64,000 nucleotides of DNA from Flammeovirgaceae bacterium UBA5008 (lineage in GTDB: Bacteria > Bacteroidota > Bacteroidia > Cytophagales > Cyclobacteriaceae): NCBI GenBank assembly GCA_002398365.1, contig DGYK01000064.1:77250-141249 (forward strand). Reading direction: 5' to 3'. The notes below the pieces were generated by a model, which was given only the letters and a program-made list of their open reading frames with translations, had not been told where the DNA came from and ran no database searches. Numbering within the stretch: position 1 is the stretch's first letter; each line of letters opens with the position of its first letter. A program made the position numbers and the translations under genes. Below are positions 27,008 to 34,189 of the stretch, one piece after another.

Positions 27008-27015
27008 CAAAAGTA
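27008..27015 (-). promoter_or_regulatory. -7 promoter element of the leftward exopolysaccharide operon
   Basis: The minus strand reads TACTTTTG, an exact TAnnTTTG match. No TTTG stands at the usual distance upstream (the nearest is only 6 bases away), which suggests help from an activator. Transcription would start near 27001, at the edge of the inverted repeat. Confidence 0.5.
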
Positions 27016-27158
27016 GATGGTCAAAAGGCGCTCGGATTTTCTATTCGACTAAAGCAGCGAGGTATTAGATCAATGGCTAAATCTTTAAGACTAACCCAGT
27101 TTTGAGTTTAGGCCTGCTATTTTCTGGTACAACACTTGCAAAAGGTCTGTATAAATAA

Positions 27159-27539
27159 ATGCAACAATTCCCCATGAATGCATCTACTCATACCAAACTT
27201 CTAATTTTCAATCAGCAAGAATTTTATGCAACCATCGGAGATGATGCGGGGCTTGGAAAAGAAATTTTAGCAATCGCATTAAACGAGTTACCGGCTCGCA
27301 TTCAAAACATGCAAAACTGCCTAAAACAGCCAGAAACGAACTTATTACGGAGAGAAATACATGATTTAAAAGGCATCGTTGGCCTCCTCGGATGCTCCGA
27401 TCTACACCACCAATTAAGCTCGCTAAAAACAATTGGACAGCAGATTAACTCAGATCAATTAACCGTATTACACGGCCTGATTGAAAGGCTTAAGATGCTG
27501 GAAAAAGATCTAAAGCTTTTCTCAAAAATGGAACATTAG
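27159..27539 (+). CDS. Stand-alone Hpt phosphotransfer protein
   Basis: This 126-residue, all-helical protein carries the Hpt motif REIHDLKGIVGLLGC with the phosphorylated His at 68. An internal ATG (MNASTHTK, six codons in) is an equally good start. Hpt proteins relay phosphate between receiver domains. It lies 44 bases upstream of a membrane-anchored receiver gene, its likely partner, and upstream and divergent from the phosphoglycosyl transferase operon. It may also take phosphate from the REC domain of the hybrid kinase at 5889; that is inference. Confidence 0.85.
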   Translation: MQQFPMNASTHTKLLIFNQQEFYATIGDDAGLGKEILAIALNELPARIQNMQNCLKQPETNLLRREIHDLKGIVGLLGCSDLHHQLSSLKTIGQQINSDQLTVLHGLIERLKMLEKDLKLFSKMEH

Positions 27540-27583
27540 TCTTAAAATGAGATAATTCATCTACACCTAATTAATACAGTCTT

Positions 27584-28045
27584 ATGAAAACCGCATATGT
27601 AATTGACGACAACGTGAGCTATCAAAAAATAATCAGCTCTCATTTAAACCAACTTGGCTTTGAGGTAAAATCTTTTTTATCGGCCAAAGAATGTTTAAAG
27701 CAACTAAATGACCCTCCTCATTTGATCTTGCTCGATCAGCATTTAGGCGAAAACGAATTAGGCCTCGATTTCATTAGAGATATAAAAGAAAAGGCGAGTG
27801 AAACACCCATCGTATTTCTTTCGGCTGATAACGATGTATATACAGCCACCAAAGCATTGAAGATGGGCGCCTTCGATTACATCGAGAAAAATGGATCTGC
27901 GTTGGTTCGTTTGCGCACCGCTATTGACAACATACCCGAATATCTTAAAAAAGTAAGACGTCAAAAGATGATGCGAATGGTGGGCGTGATTACTGCGATT
28001 GTAATTACTATTGGAACTGTTTTGTTCTTTTTACTGAACTCGTAA
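27584..28045 (+). CDS. Response-regulator receiver with a C-terminal membrane anchor
   Basis: This 153-residue protein has a complete REC domain: D8-D9 in AYVIDDN, phospho-acceptor Asp51 in LILLDQHLG, Ser80 in VFLSAD and Lys102 in YIEKNGSA. After residue 121 comes a basic linker (KKVRRQKMMR) and one hydrophobic helix (about 132-152, MVGVITAIVITIGTVLFFLL) that ends the protein. The basic residues before the helix place the REC domain in the cytoplasm, tail-anchored to the inner membrane. There is no DNA-binding domain. It follows the Hpt gene and meets the helicase gene tail to tail with 4 bases between the stops. It may sense or steer membrane polysaccharide enzymes; this is a guess from position. 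Confidence 0.88.
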   Translation: MKTAYVIDDNVSYQKIISSHLNQLGFEVKSFLSAKECLKQLNDPPHLILLDQHLGENELGLDFIRDIKEKASETPIVFLSADNDVYTATKALKMGAFDYIEKNGSALVRLRTAIDNIPEYLKKVRRQKMMRMVGVITAIVITIGTVLFFLLNS

Positions 28046-28049
28046 AGTA

Positions 28050-29291
28050 TTACGATCCCTTCTTTTCATGAAAGGCCCCTTTAAACTCAGGGTCTTCGTA
28101 TCTTTTTTGCCGATCAATTTCGCGAGCCATATCTTGCGCTTCTTCATAGGGCGTTTCGACAATTTCAATATGTGGTGGCATCAAACGCACCGGAATTTTC
28201 TCACGAATAATCTTTTGAATTTTGTCGATGTGATATTTCTCCGCTTCGGTAACAAGTGTAATCGCTTTGCCCACTTGTAAAGCTCTACCCGTGCGGCCGG
28301 TGCGGTGCACATAATCTTCATACACAATGGGCACATCAAAATTGATCACGTGCGACACATTCGTAACATCGATGCCACGCGAAGCCACATCGGTGGAAAC
28401 TAAAATACGTAGCTCGCCTTCTTTGAATTCATTCACCGCATTGATGCGACTGTTCTGGCCTTTGTTGGAGTGTATCACTTTCACAGGACCGTATCCTTTG
28501 CGATCTAAAAATTTAAAAATCTGATTGGCCGCTTCTTTCGTTCGTGTAAAAATCATGACACGATTAAAAACGGCATGATCTAATAATAGATGCTCTAGAA
28601 AATTAATCTTCGTACGACTGTTGGGGACGAAATACAATTCCTGTTCTACCTGTACCGACACAGTGGCAGGGGGCGTAATTTCAATCCGAACAGGAAACTC
28701 TAAAAATTCTTGTGAAAGTCGCTCAACACGTTGCGGAAAAGTAGCCGAGAAAAGTAAGTTCTGTCGCTTGTTAGGTATCACTTCGAAAATTTTGCGGAGC
28801 TGTGGCATAAAACCCATGTCCATCATACGATCAGCCTCATCGAGTACCAACGTTTTGATTTGTTTGGTGACAATCTCATTGCGCTGATAGATTTCTAAAA
28901 ATCGGCCGGGTGTAGCTACTAAAATATCCAATCCATTTTGTATGTTTTCGATTTGCGTTTTAGGTCCCACACCTCCGTAGATGTGAACGGTTCGCAAGTC
29001 AGTGTATTTGGTAAGTGTAGCTACCTGCGCAGCCACTTGCACCACCAATTCTTTGGTTGGAACCAAGATAAGTACTCTTGGATCAGTGCCTTGTGCAAAT
29101 TTTACTTTCATCAACACAGGCAATAAGTAAGCTGCCGTCTTACCGGTTCCTGTTTGAGCAATTCCGATTACTTGTTGGCCGCCTAAAATCAATGGAATGC
29201 ATTTTTCCTGAATTTCGGTGGGTATTTCAAATCCTGCATCAGCCACCGCATCCAGCAATTGCTTATTCAACTTAAAGTCATTCCATGTCAT
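28050..29291 (-). CDS. DEAD-box RNA helicase, RhlE-like
   Basis: The product is 413 residues counted from MTWNDFKLNKQLLDAV (ATG at 29291); the open frame reaches 29636 but the extra 115 codons run over the dihydroorotase start on the other strand and are not protein-like. Motifs in order: Q motif (FEIPTEIQEKCIPLIL), AQTGTGKT near 45, PTKELVVQ, GG, TPGR, VLDEADRM (DEAD), FSATFP, then ARGID-like SRGID and HRTGRTGR. It unwinds structured RNA, probably in ribosome assembly or mRNA turnover. The short C-terminal tail is charged (AREIDRQKRYEDPEF). The RhlE subgroup is likely but not certain. Confidence 0.92.
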   Translation of the reverse strand: MTWNDFKLNKQLLDAVADAGFEIPTEIQEKCIPLILGGQQVIGIAQTGTGKTAAYLLPVLMKVKFAQGTDPRVLILVPTKELVVQVAAQVATLTKYTDLRTVHIYGGVGPKTQIENIQNGLDILVATPGRFLEIYQRNEIVTKQIKTLVLDEADRMMDMGFMPQLRKIFEVIPNKRQNLLFSATFPQRVERLSQEFLEFPVRIEITPPATVSVQVEQELYFVPNSRTKINFLEHLLLDHAVFNRVMIFTRTKEAANQIFKFLDRKGYGPVKVIHSNKGQNSRINAVNEFKEGELRILVSTDVASRGIDVTNVSHVINFDVPIVYEDYVHRTGRTGRALQVGKAITLVTEAEKYHIDKIQKIIREKIPVRLMPPHIEIVETPYEEAQDMAREIDRQKRYEDPEFKGAFHEKKGS

Positions 29292-29323
29292 TTGCGATGG
29301 GTTCAGTCTGTATCGTATCTTTA
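29291..29323 (+). promoter_or_regulatory. Promoter for dihydroorotase
   Basis: TTTG (29291-29294) and TATCTTTA (29316-29323), one base off the TAnnTTTG consensus, are 21 bases apart. Transcription would begin within a few bases of the ATG at 29331, so the message may be leaderless. The -33 half begins on the base where the helicase start codon lies on the other strand. Confidence 0.55.
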
Positions 29324-29330
29324 CAAGGTA

Positions 29331-30671
29331 ATGAAAGCTACACTCATAACGAACGCAAAAATAGTAAACGAAGGCAAGGTCTTCGTTGGCGATGTGCGAA
29401 TCAAAGGATCTTTTATTGAAAAGATCGATAAAAAAATTTCTGCTGAGCCGAATGATGAAGTAATTGATGCATCCGGCAAGTGGTTGATGCCCGGTGCGAT
29501 CGATGATCAGGTTCACTTTCGTGAGCCGGGGCTTACGCACAAAGGCACCATCTATACAGAGTCGCGTGCGGCTGTAGCCGGTGGTGTTACCAGTTTCATG
29601 GAAATGCCTAACACCAATCCTCCGGCTTTCACACAAAAATTATTGGCCGATAAATACGAGATTGCATCGCAGTCCTCCTTAGCAAACTATTCTTTCTTCA
29701 TGGGAACCTCCAATGACAATCTGGAGGAAGTATTAAAGACAGACTTGAAGAATGTTTGCGGACTTAAAATTTTTATGGGTTCCTCCACTGGCAATCTGCT
29801 GGTTGATAACCCGACAACACTGGAAAAAATATTTTCTCAGTTTCCCGGATTAATTGCTACCCACTGCGAAGATGAAGCAACCGTCCTTAAAAATCTGGCG
29901 GACTTCAAAGAAAAATATGGTGAAGATTGCCCAGTGACCTATCATCCCATCATTCGTAGTGAAGAAGCTTGTTACAAATCTTCCTCGTTCGCTGCGGGAC
30001 TTGCCAAAAAACATGGCACTCGTTTACATATTCTTCATATCTCTACAGCAAAGGAAACTTTCCTGTTCGACAACAGTATCCCGCTCGAAAAGAAAAAAAT
30101 CACATCCGAAGCGTGCATTCATCATTTATGGTTTAATGATGCCGACTATGCACGGTTAGGCATGAACATTAAATGGAATCCAGCTATCAAAACGGTTCAC
30201 GATCAACAAGAAATTTTGAAAGCACTGTTGGATGATCGAATTGATGTGATTGCGACTGATCACGCTCCGCATACCATCGAAGAAAAAAATAACAAATATT
30301 TCAGCGCGCCTTCGGGCGGGCCGCTCGTGCAACATAGTATCTTGGCGATGCTTGAGTTCCATAGGCAAGGAAAAATTAGTCTGGAAAAAATAGTAGAAAA
30401 AATGAGCCACAACCTGGCGATCCTTTTCAGAATTGACAGACGCGGGTTTATTCGTGAAGGCTATTTTGCGGATTTGGTGTTGGTAGACCCCAATAGCCCC
30501 TGGAAAGTGGAGAAAAATAACATTCTGGCGAAGTGCGGATGGTCACCATTTGAAGGCGAAACCTTCCACTCAAAAGTTACCGACACGTGGGTTTCCGGGC
30601 ACCGGGCCTATAAAAATGGTCAAATTAATGAAGGCAAAACAGGCGAAAGGCTTCAATTCCTGCGATTCTAG
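29331..30671 (+). CDS. pyrC: Dihydroorotase
   Basis: The product is 446 residues from MKATLITNAKIV; the earlier in-frame TTG would lie inside the promoter. It closes carbamoyl-aspartate to dihydroorotate in pyrimidine synthesis. Amidohydrolase motifs are AIDDQVHFREPGLTHKG near 56-72, GGVTSFMEMPNTNPP near 86-100, GLKIFMGSSTG, ATHCEDEA, HILHISTAKE and IATDHAPHT. The usual HxH metal site near residue 60 reads QVH, so the first His is Gln; I believe this form is common in Bacteroidota. Paralogues such as hydantoinase/allantoinase are possible but the overall pattern fits dihydroorotase. carB lies 23 kb away at 53443. Confidence 0.88.
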   Translation: MKATLITNAKIVNEGKVFVGDVRIKGSFIEKIDKKISAEPNDEVIDASGKWLMPGAIDDQVHFREPGLTHKGTIYTESRAAVAGGVTSFMEMPNTNPPAFTQKLLADKYEIASQSSLANYSFFMGTSNDNLEEVLKTDLKNVCGLKIFMGSSTGNLLVDNPTTLEKIFSQFPGLIATHCEDEATVLKNLADFKEKYGEDCPVTYHPIIRSEEACYKSSSFAAGLAKKHGTRLHILHISTAKETFLFDNSIPLEKKKITSEACIHHLWFNDADYARLGMNIKWNPAIKTVHDQQEILKALLDDRIDVIATDHAPHTIEEKNNKYFSAPSGGPLVQHSILAMLEFHRQGKISLEKIVEKMSHNLAILFRIDRRGFIREGYFADLVLVDPNSPWKVEKNNILAKCGWSPFEGETFHSKVTDTWVSGHRAYKNGQINEGKTGERLQFLRF

Positions 30672-30672
30672 C

Positions 30673-30703
30673 TTTGTGATTTGAATTTGGGTGCCTACAT
30701 TTG
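30673..30703 (+). promoter_or_regulatory. Promoter for tRNA-His
   Basis: TTTG (30673-30676), 19 bases, then TACATTTG (30696-30703): an exact match to the Bacteroidota consensus. The start would be near 30710, a few bases before the tRNA 5' end. Confidence 0.75.
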
Positions 30704-30717
30704 CAGTCCTCAAAACG

Positions 30718-30794
30718 GTGAGCGTAGTTCAGTTGGTTAGAACATCAGATTGTGATTCTGAGGGTCGCGGGTTCGAGTCCCGTCGCCCACCCCA
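30718..30794 (+). tRNA. tRNA-His (anticodon GTG)
   Basis: A full cloverleaf is seen: D arm TAGTTCAGTTGGTTAGA, anticodon stem CAGAT/ATTCTG around TTGTGAT with anticodon GTG, T arm CGGGTTCGAGTCCCG, discriminator C73 and encoded CCA (30792-30794). The base just before (30717) is G, the extra G-1 needed for histidine identity. The acceptor stem GTGAGCG/CGCCCAC has one A-C mismatch at pair 4-69 (30721/30787). It has its own promoter and a terminator. Confidence 0.96.
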
Positions 30795-30797
30795 TAG

Positions 30798-30824
30798 AGC
30801 CTTTCAGCAATGAAAGGCTTTTTT
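30798..30824 (+). terminator. Terminator after tRNA-His
   Basis: AGCCTTTCA (30798-30806) pairs with TGAAAGGCT (30811-30819) across a 4-base loop and runs into six T. It lies 3 bases past the tRNA CCA end and just before the stop of the convergent heptose kinase gene. Confidence 0.85.
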
Positions 30825-30825
30825 A

Positions 30826-31806
30826 TTATCCCAACATTCTGGACTCTTGAATCAACTCTTCGCGATCGATGGGTACTACGCCTACATGTTGGCATACCAG
30901 CCCGCCACCAAGATTGGATAATTCGGCAATTAATTCCGGAGACAGTTTTAACGCAACACACAATGCCGCTATACTTACAACCGTATCACCCGCTCCGGAA
31001 ACATCCGCAATTTCGCGGGCATGTGCCGGAATTTTAATTTTTTGCTGTTGGAAATCAATGAAAACGCCATGCTCGGAAAGCGTGAGCATCACGCCTTCGG
31101 CATTCAGTTTGTTTTTCAACAAAGTAACAGCACTTTCTACCTGACTTTGATTGCCAGCCTCCACTTCCACTTTTAAGCCTTCGCGTAGTTCCTTCAAATT
31201 GGGTTTGAATAATGTTACGCGCTGGTAGGATAAGAAATTTCTTTTCTTCGGATCAACTACGGTCGGAATATTGTGTTTTAGTGCCAGATCAACCGCCTTC
31301 TCAATCAGCGCAGTCGACAAAACTCCTTTATCGTAATCTTCAAAAATTACTACATCGCTTTGCGGCAATAATTTTTCAATGCGCTTCCAGAGCTGCTCTT
31401 GCTCATTAGAACTGGTCACTTTATCCGATTCATCGTCCACACGCACCACATGTTGGTGGCTGGCAATGATTCTGGTTTTTACAGTAGTGGGTCTTTCGGT
31501 GCTAACAATAATTCCATCGACAGAAAGGTTTTTTTCATGGAGGCGCTGCACCAGTTTTTTTCCGTCATCGTCATCACCAATTAATGCACAGAGCACCGGC
31601 TTTGCTCCGAGCGCGTGAACATTCAGAGCAACATTGGCGGCACCACCCAAACGATGGTCTCTCTTTTTGACATTGATGATGGGCACCGGAGCTTCCGGAG
31701 AAATCCGCTCTACCGATCCCCAGATGTAGCTGTCCAGCATCACATCGCCAATGATCAGCACATTGAGTTTCGTAAATGATTGAAATATGTCTGCCGGAAC
31801 AACCAT
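30826..31806 (-). CDS. rfaE1: D-glycero-beta-D-manno-heptose-7-phosphate kinase
   Basis: This 326-residue PfkB-family kinase makes the bisphosphate precursor of ADP-heptose for lipopolysaccharide core. Signs are NVLIIGDVMLDSYIWG near 15-30, RISPEAPVPIINV near 34, the PfkB motif LGGAANVALNVHALGA near 52, IFEDYDKGVLS, DPKKRNF near 180, LFKPNLKE and the catalytic DVSGAGDTV near 270. The cytidylyl/adenylyl domain of HldE is absent, so the second step is done by another protein. It follows the aminotransferase gene by 5 bases. Confidence 0.92.
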   Translation of the reverse strand: MVVPADIFQSFTKLNVLIIGDVMLDSYIWGSVERISPEAPVPIINVKKRDHRLGGAANVALNVHALGAKPVLCALIGDDDDGKKLVQRLHEKNLSVDGIIVSTERPTTVKTRIIASHQHVVRVDDESDKVTSSNEQEQLWKRIEKLLPQSDVVIFEDYDKGVLSTALIEKAVDLALKHNIPTVVDPKKRNFLSYQRVTLFKPNLKELREGLKVEVEAGNQSQVESAVTLLKNKLNAEGVMLTLSEHGVFIDFQQQKIKIPAHAREIADVSGAGDTVVSIAALCVALKLSPELIAELSNLGGGLVCQHVGVVPIDREELIQESRMLG

Positions 31807-31811
31807 TGAAT

Positions 31812-33005
31812 TTATGCTAGTGTGGCCAAAGCTTCTTTCATGCGTTTCATCGCTTCTACTAAATCTTTTTCAGAAGCGGCATACGACAGGCGCACACAAT
31901 TATCATCGCCAAATGCACCACCGGGCACCAGTGAAACATGTCCTTTATCCAGCATGAAGAAACAGAAATCATCCGCATTTTTAATCACGGTGTCTCCATC
32001 TTTTTTACCGAAGTAGTAGCTCACATCCGGAAAGAAATAGAATGCTCCTTGAGGATAGTTTGCTTTTACTCCCGGAATTTCTTTCAAAAGATCATAAACT
32101 ATATCTCTGCGCTTGTGATACTCAGTCACCATTTTGTTGGTTGGCTCAATATCCCCAGTGATCGCAGCCAATGCACCACGTTGTGAAATCGAACAGTTAG
32201 CCGAAGTAATTTGTCCTTGTACTTTGTTGCTGCCATCGGCAATCCATTTCGGGGCTGCAATGTAGCCCACACGCCAGCCGGTCATCGCAAAGCCTTTCGC
32301 AAAACCGTTCACGGTAATCGTGCGATCAAACATCCCCGGAAGGGAAGCCATGCTCACACGCTCTCCGGTAAAGTTGATGTGCTCATAAATTTCATCAGCA
32401 ATAATCAGCAGGTTGTGTTTCTTAACAACTTCCGCAATGGATTCTAATTCCGTTCTGGAGAAAACCGAACCGGTAGGATTGCAAGGCGAAGAAAAAATAA
32501 TGGCTTTGGTTTTTGGTGTGATTGCTTTCTCTACTTGCTGAGCCGTTACTTTAAAATCGTTGTCGATTGTTCCTTTCACGATGACTGGTGTTGCTTCCGT
32601 CAAACGAACGAGCGCATCATAACTTACCCAATAAGGGGCGAAGATGATTACCTCATCTCCCGGATTGAGTAATGCCAACATCACATTGGCGATGGATTGT
32701 TTCGCTCCGTTGGAAACCACTATGTTCTCAGCCTTGTAAGGCACTTTATTTTCACTTGTATATTTTGCAGCCAGCGCTTCGCGCAAATCCTGGTAGCCGG
32801 CTACAGGAGGATATGAAAAATATTTTCCTTCGTCAATCGCCTTCTTGGCTGCATCGCAAATGTGTTGAGGAGTCTTAAAGTCGGGTTCTCCCAAACTTAA
32901 GTTAATCACATCGATGCCACGGTTTTTGTATTCACGTGCTTTGGCAGCCATGGCTAGTGTGGCAGATTCTTCAATAGCGTTGATTCGGTTCGAAAGGTGA
33001 TTCAT
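31812..33005 (-). CDS. Pyridoxal-phosphate aminotransferase, aspartate aminotransferase-like
   Basis: This 397-residue class I aminotransferase (subgroup I-gamma) shows the typical N-terminus LSNRINAIEESATLAMAAKA, SLGEPDFKTP near 37, VSNGAKQSI near 98, SPCNPTGSVFSR near 173, ADEIYEHI near 204, and the PLP-binding lysine in NGFAKGFAMTGWRVGY near 234-249. It moves amino groups between aspartate or similar amino acids and 2-oxoglutarate in the cytoplasm; the exact substrate is not fixed by motifs, since prephenate transaminases look alike. It probably shares a message with the heptose kinase. Confidence 0.9.
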   Translation of the reverse strand: MNHLSNRINAIEESATLAMAAKAREYKNRGIDVINLSLGEPDFKTPQHICDAAKKAIDEGKYFSYPPVAGYQDLREALAAKYTSENKVPYKAENIVVSNGAKQSIANVMLALLNPGDEVIIFAPYWVSYDALVRLTEATPVIVKGTIDNDFKVTAQQVEKAITPKTKAIIFSSPCNPTGSVFSRTELESIAEVVKKHNLLIIADEIYEHINFTGERVSMASLPGMFDRTITVNGFAKGFAMTGWRVGYIAAPKWIADGSNKVQGQITSANCSISQRGALAAITGDIEPTNKMVTEYHKRRDIVYDLLKEIPGVKANYPQGAFYFFPDVSYYFGKKDGDTVIKNADDFCFFMLDKGHVSLVPGGAFGDDNCVRLSYAASEKDLVEAMKRMKEALATLA

Positions 33006-33117
33006 TTGGATGGTAATAGTTTATTTAATCGTTGTTTGACGTGGAATTTTTTCGCCTGCAAAGAAAGAGATTTATCTAGGCTAAGGCAAGGGAAATATAA
33101 CCCTATCAATCATTAGG

Positions 33118-33726
33118 CTAATTGAACAACGTGCGCCCGAGGATGCTTCTTCCCAATGTTATTTCATCAGCATATTCTAAATCGCCACCCACCGGAACTC
33201 CTCTTGCAATCGATGTAATCTTCAACGGCAGAGCCGACAGTTTTCTATTGATATAAAAGCTGGTGGTGTCTCCTTCCATGGTGGGGCTGAGTGCCAAAAT
33301 GATTTCTTTAATCTGCGAATCAGGAGACATCACACGAGACACCAGCGAATCAATCTTTAGGTCGGATGGGCCCACGCCATTCATAGGCGAGATCACGCCT
33401 CCCAACACATGATAAATTCCTGTAAACTGTGCCGTGTTTTCAATCGCCATTACATCTTGGGTGTCTTCCACCACACACAAAACGGATTTATCTCTGCGAT
33501 GACTTTTGCAAATGCCACACTCCTCCTCGTCTGAAATATTATGGCAGGTAACACAAAACCGAATCTGACTTCTTAACTGATTCAACGCCTCTGTGAGCGC
33601 GGTCGTTTTATGCTGCCCTTCCTTCACTAAATGAAGCACCAGTCGCAAAGCCGTTTTCTTGCCAATGCCGGGAAGCTTGGCCACTTCGTTGACTGCGTCT
33701 TCAATTAATTTCGAGGGATACTCCAC
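33118..33726 (-). CDS. recR: Recombination mediator RecR
   Basis: This 202-residue protein has full family length. It has the helix-hairpin-helix LPGIGKKTALRLVLHLV near 18-34, a four-Cys zinc finger (Cys58, 61, 70, 73), and the Toprim domain (CVVEDTQDVMAIENT near 84; YHVLGGVISPMNGVGP near 105) followed by the Walker-like tail. With RecO/RecF it loads RecA on gapped DNA. It lies 45 bases past clpS on the same strand; that pairing is not functional as far as known. Confidence 0.95.
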   Translation of the reverse strand: MEYPSKLIEDAVNEVAKLPGIGKKTALRLVLHLVKEGQHKTTALTEALNQLRSQIRFCVTCHNISDEEECGICKSHRRDKSVLCVVEDTQDVMAIENTAQFTGIYHVLGGVISPMNGVGPSDLKIDSLVSRVMSPDSQIKEIILALSPTMEGDTTSFYINRKLSALPLKITSIARGVPVGGDLEYADEITLGRSILGRTLFN

Positions 33727-33771
33727 AATTCTTAGGTCGTTAGAAATTCAGTGCAGTAAAATCTGCCACTG

Positions 33772-34047
33772 TTAAATGATTTTTGCGTCAATGCCTGCCT
33801 CGCAAATGGCTTCGCGCATCGGGTTCAATTGATCGTATGAGCCGCTGCGCACCGTGCACTTCCCTCTGAAATGAATCAACAAAGTGCACTGCTCCGCTTG
33901 CTCAGGCGTATGTTTGCACACGCGAATGAGCGTGTTGATCACGTGATCAAACGTGTTGAAATCATCGTTGAAAACAACCAAATCTTTCACATCGGTTATC
34001 TCCACCGCTTCCAACAAATCCACCAATTCTTGTTCTTGTGTATTCAC
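33772..34047 (-). CDS. clpS: ATP-dependent Clp protease adaptor ClpS
   Basis: This 91-residue protein has the ClpS core LVVFNDDFNTFDHVINTLIR near 23-42 (the N-degron pocket includes the NDD run), then TPEQAEQCTLLIHFRGKCTV and a C-terminal REAICEAGIDAKI. It hands proteins with destabilising N-terminal residues to ClpAP/ClpCP. The variable N-terminal arm is acidic (NTQEQELVDLLEAVEI). Length is right for the family. Confidence 0.92.
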   Translation of the reverse strand: MNTQEQELVDLLEAVEITDVKDLVVFNDDFNTFDHVINTLIRVCKHTPEQAEQCTLLIHFRGKCTVRSGSYDQLNPMREAICEAGIDAKII

Positions 34048-34189
34048 CGCTTATTCAATCATACAAAAGTAAAAAAAAGAACGATAGATCAGTCGGCCAA
34101 GAGCAGTTCCTACCAGTTCTTTTACACTCCTTAGCCGGATTTTTATTCTACAAAACTTAGCGTAGTTTTCCATTTCTAATCTACTGACT

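Noticed and set aside
29292..29636. 115-codon extension of the DEAD-box helicase
   Set aside because: It overlaps the promoter and start of dihydroorotase on the other strand and lacks any protein-like pattern.
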